Positions 35,801-46,331 of a stretch of 64,000 nt of DNA are shown here, in pieces. Under the pieces are notes generated by a model that was given only the letters and a program-made list of their open reading frames with translations, searched no databases and was not told the origin of the DNA. The translations under genes were made by a program, and so were the position numbers. Source of the stretch: Gemmatales bacterium (GTDB lineage Bacteria; Planctomycetota; Planctomycetia; Gemmatales; HRBIN36). The stretch's first letter is position 1, and each line of letters starts with the position of its first letter. The stretch spans positions 106,994-170,993 of the forward strand of contig JANXCQ010000005.1 of the NCBI GenBank assembly GCA_025060195.1, in the 5' to 3' direction.

Positions 35801-36661
35801 ACCTATCAGCAATTCGTCGAACGTACGCGCCAACTCTTGGAAGAACGAGAAGCGAAAATCAATTACCTGAAGCGTGGCGAAGAGTTGCCGCAAGGCGTAC
35901 AGCAAATGGTCAAGGTATGGATCGCCACGAAGCGGCGGATTTCCGTGGGCGACAAGATGGCCGGACGCCATGGGAATAAAGGGGTAATCGCCAAGATTTT
36001 GCCTGTGCAAGACATGCCCTTCCTGGAAGATGGCACGCCGGTGGACATTATTTTGAATCCCTTGGGCGTGCCTTCCCGCATGAATGTCGGACAAATTCTG
36101 GAGACGCACTTAGGTTGGGCCGCGGCTAAGCTGGGCTTCCGCGCCATTACGCCGGTGTTCGACGGCGCTACTGAAGAGGAAATTCGCGCGTGCCTGAAGG
36201 AAGCCCAACTGCCCGTGCATGGAAAGGTACGCCTCTACGATGGCCGTACTGGCGAACCTTTCGATCAGGAAGTCACCGTCGGCTACCTGTACATGATGAA
36301 GCTGCACCACTTGGTGGATGACAAAATCCACGCCCGCGCTACCGGCCCCTACTCGTTGATTACTCAGCAACCGCTTGGTGGGAAGGCCCGTGCCGGGGGC
36401 CAACGCTTTGGCGAAATGGAAGTTTGGGCACTGGAAGCTTATGGTGCGGCTTACATGCTGCAGGAACTGCTCACCGTGAAGTCGGATGACATGGAGGGTC
36501 GCTCCAAGATTTATGAATCCATCGTCAAAGGTCGGCCTAAGCTGGAACCGGGAACCCCAGCCAGCTTCGAGGTGCTGACCCACGAAATTAAAGGTCTGGG
36601 GCTGAACGTGCAGTTGATTCGTAAACAACGCTTACTTTCTTCCTTAGCAGACAAGTCCTGA
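32822..36661 (+). CDS. rpoB: DNA-directed RNA polymerase subunit beta
   Basis: 1279-residue catalytic-core subunit. The lobe and protrusion regions are complete; the rifampicin-pocket region reads [19 protein letters not shown] then [20 protein letters not shown], keeping the counterparts of E. coli Q513, D516, H526 and S531, with Val at 514 and 515 and Thr at 518. Later landmarks: [20 protein letters not shown], a charged coiled insertion between about residues 890 and 1015, [13 protein letters not shown] (active-site lysines) and [20 protein letters not shown]. The rpoC frame starts close behind; the two are co-transcribed. Confidence 0.98.
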   Translation: MPIPTLRKIVPTQKRFFGRYEDALPVPNLIEVQIKAYERFLQPDVPPNRRQNIGLEALLRETFPIENHDRSVRLEYLYYELGKPRFGPDDCAELKLTYGRPFRVFLRLHRGDEVIEEDVYLGDIPIMTGGGEFIINGAQRVVVSQLHRSPGVDFTVEVEGDRKFHGCRIIPERGSWIEINVATKKDVLAVRIDQTGKFPVTMLLRAMSPKYSTDADILRAFYPTEKIPVNRQTVQKLVGRRVADDVVDPKTGEIFAEAGTELTPKQVDQILLSGLEYVEVLGEIRDMLILNTIHEDKTKTHEEALLRIYQRMRPGNPPQLEKAMELFRERFFDPARYRLGQVGRFRMNRKLGLNVPETEMTLSADDLVHCIRYIMALRDPRGQAQVDDIDHLGNRRVRTIDELAADEIRKGLLKLRRTVLERMQMKEISEMTPRTLINPRHVSAAVEYFFGRGELSQVVDQTNPLSQLTHERRLSALGPGGLNRKRAGFEARDVHISHYGRICPIETPEGTNIGLITSMGVYARINEYGFLITPYRRVRDGKVTDEIVWMRADEEAKYYIAPADAPRQDGKLLGNLVQVRKGGELTFVSPKQVEFIDVSTKQIVGVSAGLIPFLEHDDANRALMGANMQRQAVPLLETEPPLVATGLETEVPKYSGMVVRADRDGYVVYVDGERIIVADSPLSDEMINNTRGPGALLRLARSQPGAKEYVLRKFRGLNEKTCLNQKPIVTLGQRVKAGQIIADGPACYQGELALGRNVLVAFMSWEGYNFEDAIIISERLVHEDIYTSIHITEHETEIRETKLGKEEFTRDIPNESPRKLANLDEHGVVRVGTYVRPGDILVGKIAPKSRAELTPEEKLLHAIFGRAGEDVRNVSLEVPPGIEGIVIHAERYSRRASLSEEERKELDAREKEIEQQTTKAVAQQYRQFVDTLQRILEKKDIRGPDEKVLGREKDEKAQFEQAVKLVTQDLQQSFLETLLAPLRSPERKRQVEETYQQFVERTRQLLEEREAKINYLKRGEELPQGVQQMVKVWIATKRRISVGDKMAGRHGNKGVIAKILPVQDMPFLEDGTPVDIILNPLGVPSRMNVGQILETHLGWAAAKLGFRAITPVFDGATEEEIRACLKEAQLPVHGKVRLYDGRTGEPFDQEVTVGYLYMMKLHHLVDDKIHARATGPYSLITQQPLGGKARAGGQRFGEMEVWALEAYGAAYMLQELLTVKSDDMEGRSKIYESIVKGRPKLEPGTPASFEVLTHEIKGLGLNVQLIRKQRLLSSLADKS

Positions 36662-36702
36662 GCGTGCTGCGATCCGCACGCCAGCTGACAAGGAGCCTCA
36701 CC

Positions 36703-39700
36703 GTGAGCAATACCATGCAAGAAACCGGGTACGAACGTATCAATGATTGCGTGGCGGTGCGCATCAGCCTCGCCAGTCCCCAGGATATCCGCAGCTGGTC
36801 GTTTGGCGAGGTGAAAAAGCCCGAAACCATCAACTATCGCACGTATAAACCTGAGCGCGATGGCTTGTTCTGCGAACGTATCTTCGGCCCGGAAAAGGAC
36901 TACGAGTGTTCCTGTGGCCGATATAAAGGCATGAAATATCGCGGTATGATTTGCGACCGTTGCGGGGTGAAGGTAACGCACAGTCGCTGGCGCCGGAAGC
37001 GCATGGGCCATATCGAGCTGGCTGCCCCGGTAGTCCATATCTGGTTTTTTAAGTCCCTGCCCAGCCGACTGGGTACTTTGCTGGACATGAAGGTCAGCGA
37101 ACTCGAAAAGATTATCTATTACCAGGAATATGTGGTCATCGATCCCGGTAAGGTGGCGGGGCAGCCGATTCCCAACTCCGACAAGGTGATTCGCGAGCGA
37201 GTCTTGTTGACGGAAGAAGAGTATCGCCGCGCACGCGAGGTGTATGGCCGCAATTTCGAGGCCGAGATGGGGGCCGAAGCCATCAAAAAGTTACTCCAGC
37301 GCATCGACCTGGTCAAACTTTCCCGCGAACTGCGCCAGGAACTTGCCCAGCTGCAAAAAACGATCAAGGCGGCGGGTAAGGCCCGCGAAGAAGGATCGGA
37401 TTACGCTCGTTACAAGGAGTTAGTCAGACGGCTCAAGGTAGTGGAAGCACTGCGCGACAGTGAGAACCGCCCCGAATGGATGGTGTTGGAAGTGATTCCA
37501 GTCATTCCCCCAGACTTGCGTCCGTTGGTGTTACTCGAGAGTGGGAACTTTGCCACCAGCGATTTGAACGATCTGTACCGACGCATCATCAATCGCAACA
37601 ATCGCTTGAAAAAGTTGGTGGACTTGAACGCCCCTGAGGTTATCATCCGTAATGAAAAGCGCATGTTGCAGCAAGCCGTGGACGCACTGATCGACAACGC
37701 GCGGTGTAAACGGCCCGTCGTTGGTTCATCGAACCGCGCGTTGAAGTCACTGACCGACATGATCAAAGGCAAGCAAGGGCGGTTCCGGGAGAACCTCTTG
37801 GGCAAGCGGGTGGATTATTCCGCACGCTCTGTGATCGTGGTCGGGCCAGAACTGAAATTACACCAGTGTGGTCTGCCCAAACGCATTGCTCTGGAATTGT
37901 TCCAACCGTTCATCATTCAGCGGCTGCGTCAGCTTGGCTATGCCGATACGGTGAAATCGGCCCGCCGTCTGATCGAACGGCGTGATGACCGAGTCTGGGA
38001 CATCTTGGAGGAGGTAACGCGCCATCATCCGGTCTTACTCAACCGCGCCCCAACGCTGCACCGCATGGGCATCCAGGCCTTCGAGCCCGTGTTGATCGAA
38101 GGCAACGCTATACGTATCCATCCCTTGGTCTGTCAAGGCTATAACGCCGACTTTGACGGCGACCAGATGGCCGTGCACTTGCCGCTCTCCATCGAGGCCC
38201 AGGTGGAGGCGACAGTGCTGATGATGTCCACTAATAACATCTTCAGCCCCGCTCATGGCAACCCGATTATCAGTCCCAGTCAGGACATCGTTATGGGTTG
38301 TTACTACCTCACAGCCATGTTGCCTGGTCAGCTGGGCGAAGGGCGCACCTTTGCTTCGCTGGACGAGGTTCATTTAGCGTATGCTCTGAAAAAAGTGGCA
38401 GTGCACGCACAAATCCAGGTGCGCCTACCCCGCGGCAAGAAGGTAGTGACCTTCGACGGCAAAGACTGGCGCTACCTCCCCGCTCCCGCCAATGGAATTA
38501 TTCAGACCACTGTAGGCCGCGTTATCTTCAACGAAATTCTCGACCCGCGCATGCCGTTTTATGACGTCGTGCTCGATAAGAAAGCTTTGTCGCGCATTAT
38601 CGCCGATTGCTATGAAATGCTGGGCCGCAAGGCTACCATTGAACTGTTGGACCGCATGAAAGAAATCGGTTTCCAAGAGGCGACCCGGAGCGGTTTGAGC
38701 TTTTCCACCGACGATCTGCGGATTCCCAAGAGCAAAGAGGAAATCATTCGTAAGGCCGAGGCTCAGGTTGCCGACCTGCGGAAAAAGTGGGAAAACGGTG
38801 CGATAACTGACCAGGAACGATATAACCGCACGATAGACGTCTGGCTCGATGCCACCGACCGGGTCAAGAAGGAAGTGATGGCTACCTTAGGGAACGATGA
38901 ACGGGATGGCCGGCCCTATCTCAACCCGATTTATCTGATGGCCCAGTCAGGCGCCCGCGGTAATGTTGATCAGGTGGCTCAGTTAGCAGGTATGCGCGGC
39001 CTGATGAGCAAGCCGAATCGACAGATTATCGAAACGCCCATTAAGTCCAATTTCCGCGAAGGCTTGACTGTTCTCGAATACTTTACTTCCACGCACGGCG
39101 CCCGCAAAGGTTTGGCAGATACCGCGCTCAAAACCGCTGAAGCGGGCCACCTCACACGGAAAATGATCGACGTCGCTCAGAACGTTGTGGTTACCATGTA
39201 CGATTGTGGCACCACGCAGGGAATTACCAAGTCGGCCCTCTATGAAGGAACGCGGACGGAACGACCCCTGCGCGAGGCCATCCGCGGACGGGTTAGCCGA
39301 CGCAACATTGTCGACCCAGTGACCGACGAGATCATTGTCCGCGAAAATGAGCTTATCACCCCGGAAATCGCGCGGCGCATCGAGGAACTGGGCATTGACA
39401 AGCTCCTGGTGCGTAGCCCCATGACCTGTCAGGCCCCCATTGGAGTTTGTCAATTATGTTACGGGATGGATTTGTCCACTGGGGATTTAGTCGAACTGGG
39501 TATGGCGGTGGGCATCATCGCAGCCCAATCCATTGGCGAGCCTGGCACCCAGTTAACCATGCGCACGTTCCACATCGGTGGGGTGGCGAAAGTCGGTGCG
39601 GAAGAATCCAGCATCCAGGCGCGCCGTGAGGGAGTGGTCAAGCTGGAGATGCTTCGCTGGGCCGTCAATAGCGAAGGCCAGCGGATTGTGCTGAATCGTA

Positions 39701-41091
39701 ACGGCCAAATTTGTATCCTCGATGCTCGGGGCCGAGAACTTGAAAAGTATTACGTCCCTGTAGTGGGCGCGCGCTTGCTGGTAGAGGACGGACAACGCGT
39801 CAAGGAAGGTGATAAACTTTGCGAATGGGATCCGAACGTTACGCCCATTATTGCACGCGACAGTGGCGTGGTCGAGTTTGAGGATATTGTGGAGGGCGAT
39901 ACGCTGGAAATCGAACGGGACTTCGCCGGTCGCATCCGTATGCGCATCCGGCAGCACAAAGGCGATCGGCACCCCACCATCGTAATCAAAAGTCAGTCCG
40001 GGGCCACCCTCGATGCGGTGTACATCCCCGAAGGTGCTTACTTGGAAGTCCGCGAAGGCCAATATGTGACCGCGGGTACGGTATTGGCTAAGAAACTCCG
40101 CGAAGCAACAGGCACGCAAGACATCACTGGCGGATTGCCACGTGTCAACGAGTTATTCGAAGCCCGTAAGCCGAAAGACATGGCCGTCGTTGCCGAAATT
40201 GACGGCATCGTGGAACTGGTAACGGAACGGGGCAAACGGCGACGCAAGATTATCATCTACCCGACCGACGAACGGGGCCAACGCATGGAAAATGTGCCCC
40301 CGGTGGAAGTGCTGGTGCCGCCCGGTAAGCAGTTGCTCGTGCACACTGGGGATCACGTCAAAACCGGCGACCCGCTCACAGAAGGTGCTCTGAACCCAAA
40401 GGATTTGTTGCGCGTGAAAGGGCCGGAGGCAGTGCAGGAGTACCTGCTCCGCGAAATTCAAGCCGTTTATCGCAGCCAGAAGGTGGAGATTGATGATAAG
40501 CACATAGAAATCATCATTGCCCAAATGATGCGCAAAATTGAAGTAGAAGACCCAGGGGATACGCGCTTGCTCCCCGACTCCCTCGTGGACAAATTTGCGT
40601 TCCGCCGAATCAATGAGGAATTACGTCGTTGCTGCAAAATCAAAAACCCCGGGGACTCCGATTTCAAAGTGGGTGAGATCGTGCCACGCGACGTTTTAGA
40701 GCGTGAAGTGGCGCGCTTGCAGAAAGAAGGAAAACAACCGCCGACATGGTCTACTCCCAAACCCGCCACCGGACGATTGTGCCTCTTGGGTGTCAGCCGC
40801 GCCGCAGTCCAATCTGATAGCTTTATCTCCGCCGCCAGTTTCCAGGAAACCACTAAGGTATTGGTCGAAGCAGCGATTTCGGGTAAGACCGACTATCTCA
40901 TTGGTCTCAAAGAGAATGTTATTCTGGGGCACTTGATTCCTGCGGGCACGGGCTTCCGTGCTTACGTGGATGCCGAAGTTCGCATCTCTCCCGAGGCTCT
41001 GCAGGAATTGGGACGCTCTCTCACCGAAGTCACCGGACCCGCGCCAACACCTGCCAGCAGAGAAGAAGAGTCCTCCAGTGTGCTGGAATAA
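36703..41091 (+). CDS. rpoC: DNA-directed RNA polymerase subunit beta'
   Basis: 1462-residue subunit with the catalytic [16 protein letters not shown] (Mg-binding Asp triad). The N-terminal zinc site is [20 protein letters not shown]; the second zinc cluster is represented by CGTTQGI and [13 protein letters not shown]. Trigger loop and bridge helix: [19 protein letters not shown] and [19 protein letters not shown] choose the GTG at 36703, seven bases after AAGGAG; the frame is open back to a GTG at 36664, three bases after rpoB. The C-terminal ~60 residues after the sequence [13 protein letters not shown] are acidic and variable. Confidence 0.98.
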   Translation: MSNTMQETGYERINDCVAVRISLASPQDIRSWSFGEVKKPETINYRTYKPERDGLFCERIFGPEKDYECSCGRYKGMKYRGMICDRCGVKVTHSRWRRKRMGHIELAAPVVHIWFFKSLPSRLGTLLDMKVSELEKIIYYQEYVVIDPGKVAGQPIPNSDKVIRERVLLTEEEYRRAREVYGRNFEAEMGAEAIKKLLQRIDLVKLSRELRQELAQLQKTIKAAGKAREEGSDYARYKELVRRLKVVEALRDSENRPEWMVLEVIPVIPPDLRPLVLLESGNFATSDLNDLYRRIINRNNRLKKLVDLNAPEVIIRNEKRMLQQAVDALIDNARCKRPVVGSSNRALKSLTDMIKGKQGRFRENLLGKRVDYSARSVIVVGPELKLHQCGLPKRIALELFQPFIIQRLRQLGYADTVKSARRLIERRDDRVWDILEEVTRHHPVLLNRAPTLHRMGIQAFEPVLIEGNAIRIHPLVCQGYNADFDGDQMAVHLPLSIEAQVEATVLMMSTNNIFSPAHGNPIISPSQDIVMGCYYLTAMLPGQLGEGRTFASLDEVHLAYALKKVAVHAQIQVRLPRGKKVVTFDGKDWRYLPAPANGIIQTTVGRVIFNEILDPRMPFYDVVLDKKALSRIIADCYEMLGRKATIELLDRMKEIGFQEATRSGLSFSTDDLRIPKSKEEIIRKAEAQVADLRKKWENGAITDQERYNRTIDVWLDATDRVKKEVMATLGNDERDGRPYLNPIYLMAQSGARGNVDQVAQLAGMRGLMSKPNRQIIETPIKSNFREGLTVLEYFTSTHGARKGLADTALKTAEAGHLTRKMIDVAQNVVVTMYDCGTTQGITKSALYEGTRTERPLREAIRGRVSRRNIVDPVTDEIIVRENELITPEIARRIEELGIDKLLVRSPMTCQAPIGVCQLCYGMDLSTGDLVELGMAVGIIAAQSIGEPGTQLTMRTFHIGGVAKVGAEESSIQARREGVVKLEMLRWAVNSEGQRIVLNRNGQICILDARGRELEKYYVPVVGARLLVEDGQRVKEGDKLCEWDPNVTPIIARDSGVVEFEDIVEGDTLEIERDFAGRIRMRIRQHKGDRHPTIVIKSQSGATLDAVYIPEGAYLEVREGQYVTAGTVLAKKLREATGTQDITGGLPRVNELFEARKPKDMAVVAEIDGIVELVTERGKRRRKIIIYPTDERGQRMENVPPVEVLVPPGKQLLVHTGDHVKTGDPLTEGALNPKDLLRVKGPEAVQEYLLREIQAVYRSQKVEIDDKHIEIIIAQMMRKIEVEDPGDTRLLPDSLVDKFAFRRINEELRRCCKIKNPGDSDFKVGEIVPRDVLEREVARLQKEGKQPPTWSTPKPATGRLCLLGVSRAAVQSDSFISAASFQETTKVLVEAAISGKTDYLIGLKENVILGHLIPAGTGFRAYVDAEVRISPEALQELGRSLTEVTGPAPTPASREEESSSVLE

Positions 41092-41118
41092 TTTGCGAGC
41101 CGTCGTTCGACAAGCGGC

Positions 41119-41148
41119 TTGACACTGCCCTACTCTGGGGATAACAAT
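41119..41148 (+). promoter_or_regulatory. Candidate promoter upstream of rpsL
   Basis: Consensus -35 TTGACA (41119-41124), 18-base spacer, -10 AACAAT (41143-41148, four of six). It lies 86 bases before the rpsL ATG in the 142-base rpoC-rpsL gap. Confidence 0.45.
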
Positions 41149-41233
41149 ATTGCGTCCATGCTAGATGACGGACTGTACACGCGGCTCGCCCCCGCGGTCA
41201 GCAGGCTAATTCGAAAAAATCCTTGAGTCAATT

Positions 41234-41608
41234 ATGCCTACGATCAATCAATTAGTGCGCCGACCTCGGGTCGTGCAACATCGCCGGACCAAACGTCCTG
41301 CGCTGCAAGGATGCCCCTTTAAGCGCGGCGTATGCACGGCCGTGAAAATCATGACGCCGAAAAAGCCGAATTCGGCGCTTCGGAAAGTAGCCCGCGTTCG
41401 GTTATCCAACGGCATTGAGGTGACCGCCTACATTCCAGGCGAAGGCCACAACCTCCAGGAACACTCTGTCGTGCTGGTTCGGGGCGGCCGGGTGCGCGAC
41501 CTTCCTGGGGTTCGCTACCACATCGTGCGTGGGGTCTATGACTGTGCGCCGGTGCAAGATCGCAAGCAAGCCCGGTCGAAATACGGCGCTAAGAAGTCTG
41601 CTAAGTAA
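41234..41608 (+). CDS. rpsL: 30S ribosomal protein S12
   Basis: 124-residue decoding-centre protein. Conserved [12 protein letters not shown] start, [20 protein letters not shown] with Lys43, and [20 protein letters not shown]. Position 88 is Arg (GGRVRDLPG) where most bacteria have Lys; K88R is a classical streptomycin-resistance substitution in Mycobacterium tuberculosis. Asp89, the usual methylthiolation site, is retained. rpsG follows after 49 bases; fusA and tuf, which often follow in the str operon, do not. Confidence 0.98.
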   Translation: MPTINQLVRRPRVVQHRRTKRPALQGCPFKRGVCTAVKIMTPKKPNSALRKVARVRLSNGIEVTAYIPGEGHNLQEHSVVLVRGGRVRDLPGVRYHIVRGVYDCAPVQDRKQARSKYGAKKSAK

Positions 41609-41657
41609 CCCTAGTCCTAATTATTCCCCGCTGGGCCCGACATTACGGGGCTGAATT

Positions 41658-42137
41658 ATGGCGCGAAAAAAGAAGACCGCCTCCGAAGAAACGCTTCGAC
41701 CTGATCCAGTTTATAACTCCCTCCTGGTAAGCAAATTCATCAACACCCTCATGTGGCGGGGTAAGAAGGCCACCGCCTCGCGTATCTTTTATAAGGCCCT
41801 GGAGCAAATCCAAAAACGGATGGGGCCAAATGTCAATGTCCTTGAAGTGTTCACCCAAGCTGTGGAGAACGTCAAACCGCCTCTGGAAGTGCGTTCCCGC
41901 CGCGTTGGCGGTGCGACTTACCAGGTTCCCATGCAGGTCGAACCGAAGCGCCAGCAAAGCCTTGCCATCCGCTGGATTATTCAAGCAGCGCGAGCGAAGA
42001 AAGGTCGGCCCATGTTCCTAAAGTTAGCCGACGAACTCATGGCTGCCTACCGCAAGGAAGGCGACGCCATGACGAAACGCGAAAACACCATCAAGATGGC
42101 GGAGGCGAATAAGGCATTTGCTCATTTCGCTTGGTAA
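41658..42137 (+). CDS. rpsG: 30S ribosomal protein S7
   Basis: 159-residue primary 16S rRNA-binding protein of the 30S head. Landmarks: [50 protein letters not shown] (beta hairpin) and a C-terminal helix [20 protein letters not shown]. It is the last gene of the core cluster; the next gene runs in the opposite direction. Confidence 0.97.
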   Translation: MARKKKTASEETLRPDPVYNSLLVSKFINTLMWRGKKATASRIFYKALEQIQKRMGPNVNVLEVFTQAVENVKPPLEVRSRRVGGATYQVPMQVEPKRQQSLAIRWIIQAARAKKGRPMFLKLADELMAAYRKEGDAMTKRENTIKMAEANKAFAHFAW

Positions 42138-42261
42138 ACCTTTGGCTTGGCAAGATCGCCTCAGCTAGGGACACGGACGCGTTGGTCTTACGGATGGGGG
42201 GTTTCTCTATGCAGCAACGTCCCTCTAGTTCCGATCCGCTCCCTGCCCCTTGTCCATTCGC

Positions 42262-42891
42262 TCATCGCTTACCCGCAGGTTTGGCGCCGATTAAGGGCTT
42301 CCCGCCCATCATGGGTTTTTGAGCCTCTGGCAACTTCGGCTTCCCAGGCATGGGTTTAGCCGCCACCGCAGGCAAGCGATTACCTGGAAGGATCTGGGCG
42401 TTCCCTGGTTTGCCGCCGTTGTTCTTCGCCGGCTTAGCCGCATGGAGAGGCATTTGCGGCATAGCTCTTTGCGCGGGGAGCAGGTGACGAAGAGGTAATT
42501 GCATCAGATTAGGCGCCGCGGGTCGCGTTACTTGCTGCTGCGGAGCAGGGCGAATTGCGGCGTTGCCACCTTGACGCATTGCGGGTGCAGGTGCGGCGCG
42601 CCACATGGCCCCATTGCCGTTTCCTTGACCGTGGCCGTTTCCGTTGCCGTTCGGCGCAGGAGGCACGGGAGCTGGAGCGGGTCCGCCTCCAGGGACACAC
42701 GGACAGCCGTTGGGCCCCGCGGGAAAACCGTTACCCACAGGCCAGCCCGTAAAACCATGGAACATCATCCACAGCAGGATGAAAATAATCCAATCGTTAT
42801 TGCACGGATGAGCGTTGGCTAAGCTCGGTGTGGCCAGACTTGCGAGCGTGATGAGCCAACCACAGAGTGCCGTTCGCCAGCGCTGGAGCAT
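42262..42891 (-). CDS. Secreted low-complexity Gly/Asn/Pro/Ala-rich protein
   Basis: 209-residue exported protein. A clear signal peptide (MLQRWRTALCGWLITLASLA) ends in SLANA/HPCNN. A hydrophobic segment (WIIFILLWMMFHGF) and a CPC motif follow; the rest is low complexity rich in Gly, Asn, Pro, Ala, Met and Lys (PNGNGNGHGQGNGNG, KPMPGKPKLPEAQKPMMGG). GGGAGGG lies seven bases before the ATG at 42891, so I choose that start over the longer reading from 42966. Function unknown; it may be a surface or cell-wall component. It lies about 130 bases downstream of the anti-sigma gene on the same strand and could belong to that regulon. Confidence 0.7.
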   Translation of the reverse strand: MLQRWRTALCGWLITLASLATPSLANAHPCNNDWIIFILLWMMFHGFTGWPVGNGFPAGPNGCPCVPGGGPAPAPVPPAPNGNGNGHGQGNGNGAMWRAAPAPAMRQGGNAAIRPAPQQQVTRPAAPNLMQLPLRHLLPAQRAMPQMPLHAAKPAKNNGGKPGNAQILPGNRLPAVAAKPMPGKPKLPEAQKPMMGGKPLIGAKPAGKR

Positions 42892-43024
42892 AGCACGTCC
42901 CTCCCTTGAAGCAGTTGGCATCAGGAAACTAACCACGTAAGCACCGCGGGGAAGCGGACGGAGCAATTCCCGGTGGCGCTAGGGTACGCAGGGGTGGAAC
43001 GCGGGCACGCCGAATACGGCAAGA

Positions 43025-44929
43025 TTAGCGCTTCTTACCCTCCCAGAAGTCTTTGATGTCTTTGAAGCGTTCGGGGAACGGTTTATAGGGCTTAAATGGG
43101 AGTTTCGGCGGTTTGCTTTTTTCGGGTTTGCGAGGCGGTTCAGCCGGGGGTTTGCCCGGAGGCTTAGCCCGTGTCGCTGGCGGATCGGTCGGCACACCCG
43201 TGAGGGGCTTGCCTTCAGGTTGGCGTGGCACCCAGGGCTGAGGGAGGCCACGCTCACAAGCCGCTTCCAAGGCGGTGATACCTTCGGCCAATTCTGCCAG
43301 AGCACTGCGCCAGGCAGCTTGAATTTCCGCAGGCAGTTGCTCCTCACCGACGTGCAGAAGCGCCGACATATCTTCGAGCCGTTGCAGGCTGCGCTGCCAC
43401 GCCTGACGCCGTGATGTCTGGGCGGCCTGCTCGACGCGATCCACCGCGGGCCAATTCGTCCGAAGCGTTCCCGTCAGCAAGGAATTCAAGTGACGAGACA
43501 GTTGCCTGGCCAGCGGATTAGGCCCAGCACTGCAAAGCACGGCTACTCCACGCAACAGACCCTCCGCCCAGTCCAAGGCGGCCTCCATGCGTTGCAACGG
43601 ATCGGACTCTTCGGCCAGACGCAGGGCACAGCGCATCGTCAGATCCCATAGCTCGCGACCGATGCTGGCCCACAGTAGGTATGCTGCGGGACTATCGCTG
43701 CCAGCAATTTCGGCATCCCCCTCTCCAAGAAATACAACGTACCACCACGCCGATTCGTTGGCGCTCGGCCAGGGCGATCCGTCCGCATTGCCCCTTTCGG
43801 TCGCGTCAGGCAACGCTTGTTCCAAGGGGTAAGTAGATTGCCATACTGGTTGCAAGCCCGGGCCGAAGTATGAGCGGCTTGGAGCGAGTTTGCGTAGCGT
43901 TTGGGCCATTTGCTCCGCGTGCTCGCGGAATTCTCGTAGGCCTTCCTTCAAGAACGCAGGGCGACTTTTTGCCCGCATCCGTGCCCGCTCGGCCAAGTCG
44001 TCAAAACGGTGTGCATATGCTTGTGCCCTGAGCCCCCGCTCTGCATCGGAACCGCTAGTGCACAGGCGATGGGCTAACCGCACGCCTCGCATAAACCATT
44101 CGACATCACGGCGTAACGTGTCCAGGGCTTCGCGATCAGCTTGTCGCAATACTTCCTCACCCACACAGAGCGTCAATCGGAGCAAATGATTCGTGCGTGC
44201 ACAATCCTGATTTTCCCAGACTAAGGGCAATGCACATTGCAATAATTGCTCTAGAGCCTGAACCTCGGCGTGGATATGGGCGAGAAACCTCACAAGGTCG
44301 GTGGGCGGCGTCGGCGACTCCCCTTGCGGAAATGTTCCCGAGGATGCGGTGGAATGAGCGAAGGGACTCTCCGGCTGCATCGGTTGCACGCCCGAAGTTT
44401 GCGCTTGCGTAGACGAAGAGCTTGCATGGAACCCGTCGCCCGGCGTAACAGAAGGTTCCGATGATTGATTAGGATCGGTTGCCTTTGGATTGGCCGATGA
44501 CGTTGTATCGGCAATCGCCCCGGCCACATGCACCGTGTCCCAACTGGGCAGGGTCAGCCACCAAACCAGCCCTAGCCCTAATGGTAAAGCTAATGCCACC
44601 ACTAAGGACGCCATCCACCAGCGTAGTGCCGAACCATGCTGGATGCTTTCCCGACTCTGCACGACCATGGGCAGGGTCGTTGCAGACTCACGACGCTGTT
44701 CCTGAGCAGGTGGATAGGACGGAGCGAAGCCGTGCTCACGCAGAAAGTTTTCCAACGCCGGGCTCTCGTTGACCGTAGATTCTGTGGCTAATACCGTTTC
44801 CAGGCGTATTAAACGCCGCCAGTGTTTTCGGCACCGAGCGCACTCTTGCAAATGGTGCCAGATTTCGCTGGGCAGCTGGTCCCAGGTCGCGCAACCGAGC
44901 AACCAGGCGAAGACTTTCTCACAGTTCAC
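43025..44929 (-). CDS. Large anti-sigma factor-like membrane protein with ZAS zinc motif
   Basis: 634-residue protein. Residues 1-45 form a putative zinc-binding anti-sigma domain with the ZAS pattern HxxxCxxC in HHLQECARC. One membrane helix lies near residue 110-130 (WWMASLVVALALPLGLGLVW). The long presumed-periplasmic part is alpha-helical without a recognised domain, and the C-terminus is Pro/Lys-rich (PPGKPPAEPPRKPEKSKPP). GTG start at 44929 overlaps the sigma-factor stop by four bases (GTGA), the arrangement typical of ECF sigma/anti-sigma pairs. It would hold the sigma factor at the membrane until a signal arrives. Confidence 0.75.
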   Translation of the reverse strand: MNCEKVFAWLLGCATWDQLPSEIWHHLQECARCRKHWRRLIRLETVLATESTVNESPALENFLREHGFAPSYPPAQEQRRESATTLPMVVQSRESIQHGSALRWWMASLVVALALPLGLGLVWWLTLPSWDTVHVAGAIADTTSSANPKATDPNQSSEPSVTPGDGFHASSSSTQAQTSGVQPMQPESPFAHSTASSGTFPQGESPTPPTDLVRFLAHIHAEVQALEQLLQCALPLVWENQDCARTNHLLRLTLCVGEEVLRQADREALDTLRRDVEWFMRGVRLAHRLCTSGSDAERGLRAQAYAHRFDDLAERARMRAKSRPAFLKEGLREFREHAEQMAQTLRKLAPSRSYFGPGLQPVWQSTYPLEQALPDATERGNADGSPWPSANESAWWYVVFLGEGDAEIAGSDSPAAYLLWASIGRELWDLTMRCALRLAEESDPLQRMEAALDWAEGLLRGVAVLCSAGPNPLARQLSRHLNSLLTGTLRTNWPAVDRVEQAAQTSRRQAWQRSLQRLEDMSALLHVGEEQLPAEIQAAWRSALAELAEGITALEAACERGLPQPWVPRQPEGKPLTGVPTDPPATRAKPPGKPPAEPPRKPEKSKPPKLPFKPYKPFPERFKDIKDFWEGKKR

Positions 44930-45549
44930 ACTTGTTCCCTCGCCTTGGCCTCAGCTGATTTAGCCTGCTGGGCGGGGCGACACACCGCCACCTCACAGTC
45001 CTCGTCGTCGAGCCAGGCGCCAACTTGACGCAGTAACAAAGCGCGAGCACGGAAAACGCGCCAACGCGCCGTTTCTTCAGGGATACCCAGAAATTCTCCT
45101 ATTTCACGAAAAGAAAGTTCTTCCTGGACCCGCAACAATAGAGCCATGCGATATTCGACAGGCAACCGACGCACCGCTTGCCAGATGCGTTCATACAATT
45201 CTTTCCCGGCAACGCTATTCTCCACATCGGCCTGGGTCCGCGAACCTGACCACGTCGCTAAGAGGCGCTGTTGCGCGCCCTGCCGCCGACGCCAATCCAG
45301 TAAGGCATGAGCGGCAATGCGGTACAGCCAGGCGCGAAAATGGTCGGCATCTCCCTTCATCGTGGGCAAATGAGTCCACGCCTTCAGAAAGACCTCCTGG
45401 GCCAAATCCTCAGCGACTGCGAGCTGGCCCGTGCAGCCACGCAGCCAGCGCAGCAGCCGCGGCCAATAATGGCGTACCAGCGCCCCGAAGGCCTCTCGGT
45501 CGCCTGCACGAGCGTATTCCAGTAAGTCCCCTTCGTTGCTCCGTTCCAC
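44926..45549 (-). CDS. ECF-type RNA polymerase sigma factor
   Basis: About 207 residues with sigma-70 region 2 (EYARAGDREAFGALVRHYWP, then AEDLAQEVFLKAWTHL and FRAWLYRIAAHALLDWRRR) and region 4 (LPVEYRMALLLRVQEELSF, then REIGEFLGIPEETARWRVFR). No region 3, hence ECF class. The frame is open to 45696 but that would overlap the nikR 3' end; I place the start at the GTG at 45549 preceded by GGGGGA, with moderate certainty. Transcribed with the downstream anti-sigma gene. Confidence 0.88.
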   Translation of the reverse strand: MERSNEGDLLEYARAGDREAFGALVRHYWPRLLRWLRGCTGQLAVAEDLAQEVFLKAWTHLPTMKGDADHFRAWLYRIAAHALLDWRRRQGAQQRLLATWSGSRTQADVENSVAGKELYERIWQAVRRLPVEYRMALLLRVQEELSFREIGEFLGIPEETARWRVFRARALLLRQVGAWLDDEDCEVAVCRPAQQAKSAEAKAREQV

Positions 45550-45650
45550 CGCCTTCCCCCACCTAATTAAACGCACGTCCCGCACATTCGTTGGCGCTGC
45601 CGACACGAAGGCTCGCACTCTCGGGAGGATACCCCGACTCAACAAGGTGA

Positions 45651-46106
45651 TTAGCTTGCCCCCTGTCGGCCTACGGGCGGAGTTGAGCCTGCGCAACGTG
45701 GCTCGCCGCTGGCCACTACTAACTGCCCAAAGGATACTCCCTTCAGTGCCCGTAACCGATCCACCATGCCGCGCAACTGCCTCGCTGGGCCTCGGAGCAC
45801 GATCACTTCTAAGCAGCGGTCATGGTCCAAATGCACGTGCATCGTTGAAATTACATGTTCTGCATGGTCATGCTGTAATTCCAGAAGCCGCGATACCAGC
45901 TGACTTCGATGATGGTCATAGATCAGGGTGAGCGTCGCGGTCACTTCCTGCTCATTGGCTTGCCAAGTGTCTTGGTTCAGTTTCTCCCGAATCAGATGGC
46001 GCACCGCCTCACTGCGCGTCGGATATTGATGGGTCTGGCAGTACCGATCAAACTCTTCCAGCAGCTGTGCTTCCAGCGATACAGAAAAACGCACCACTTG
46101 CGACAC
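45651..46106 (-). CDS. nikR: Nickel-responsive transcriptional regulator NikR
   Basis: 151-residue ribbon-helix-helix repressor with ACT-like nickel-binding domain. The N-terminal RHH is VVRFSVSLEAQLLEEFDRYC. The square-planar nickel site of E. coli NikR (H76, H87, H89, C95) is matched at exactly the same spacing by His79, His90, His92 and Cys98 (STMHVHLDHDRC). A ~20-residue C-terminal tail beyond the family norm ends in GRQGAS. GTG start with GAGAGG upstream. It is divergent from a NikL-like gene, its probable target. No classical GTATGA-type operator was found in the shared 225-base region. Confidence 0.93.
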   Translation of the reverse strand: MSQVVRFSVSLEAQLLEEFDRYCQTHQYPTRSEAVRHLIREKLNQDTWQANEQEVTATLTLIYDHHRSQLVSRLLELQHDHAEHVISTMHVHLDHDRCLEVIVLRGPARQLRGMVDRLRALKGVSFGQLVVASGEPRCAGSTPPVGRQGAS

Positions 46107-46331
46107 TGTGCCTCTCTCCCCGAGCAGAGCGCTATCGCATGATCTTTGATCTTATTACTGAAGATGAGCAATCTGGCTGCCTTGTTCCGATACTCTGCTT
46201 CGCAGCCAAGCCTGTTTGTTACGTTTCAATTTTTCTGTATTACCGAGGGCCTATATAACTTTTTTATCCACTGCATTCCACGAGCCGGTTAGAAACGGGT
46301 GCCAAATTATCGAAACCATGAGAACGCTCTT

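Noticed and set aside
46107..46331. Possible NikR operator between nikR and the NikL-like gene
   Set aside because: TGTTAC and GTATTAC occur 14 bases apart but as direct rather than inverted repeats, and GATC/ATCTT-type dyads nearby do not have NikR spacing. Not enough to call a site.
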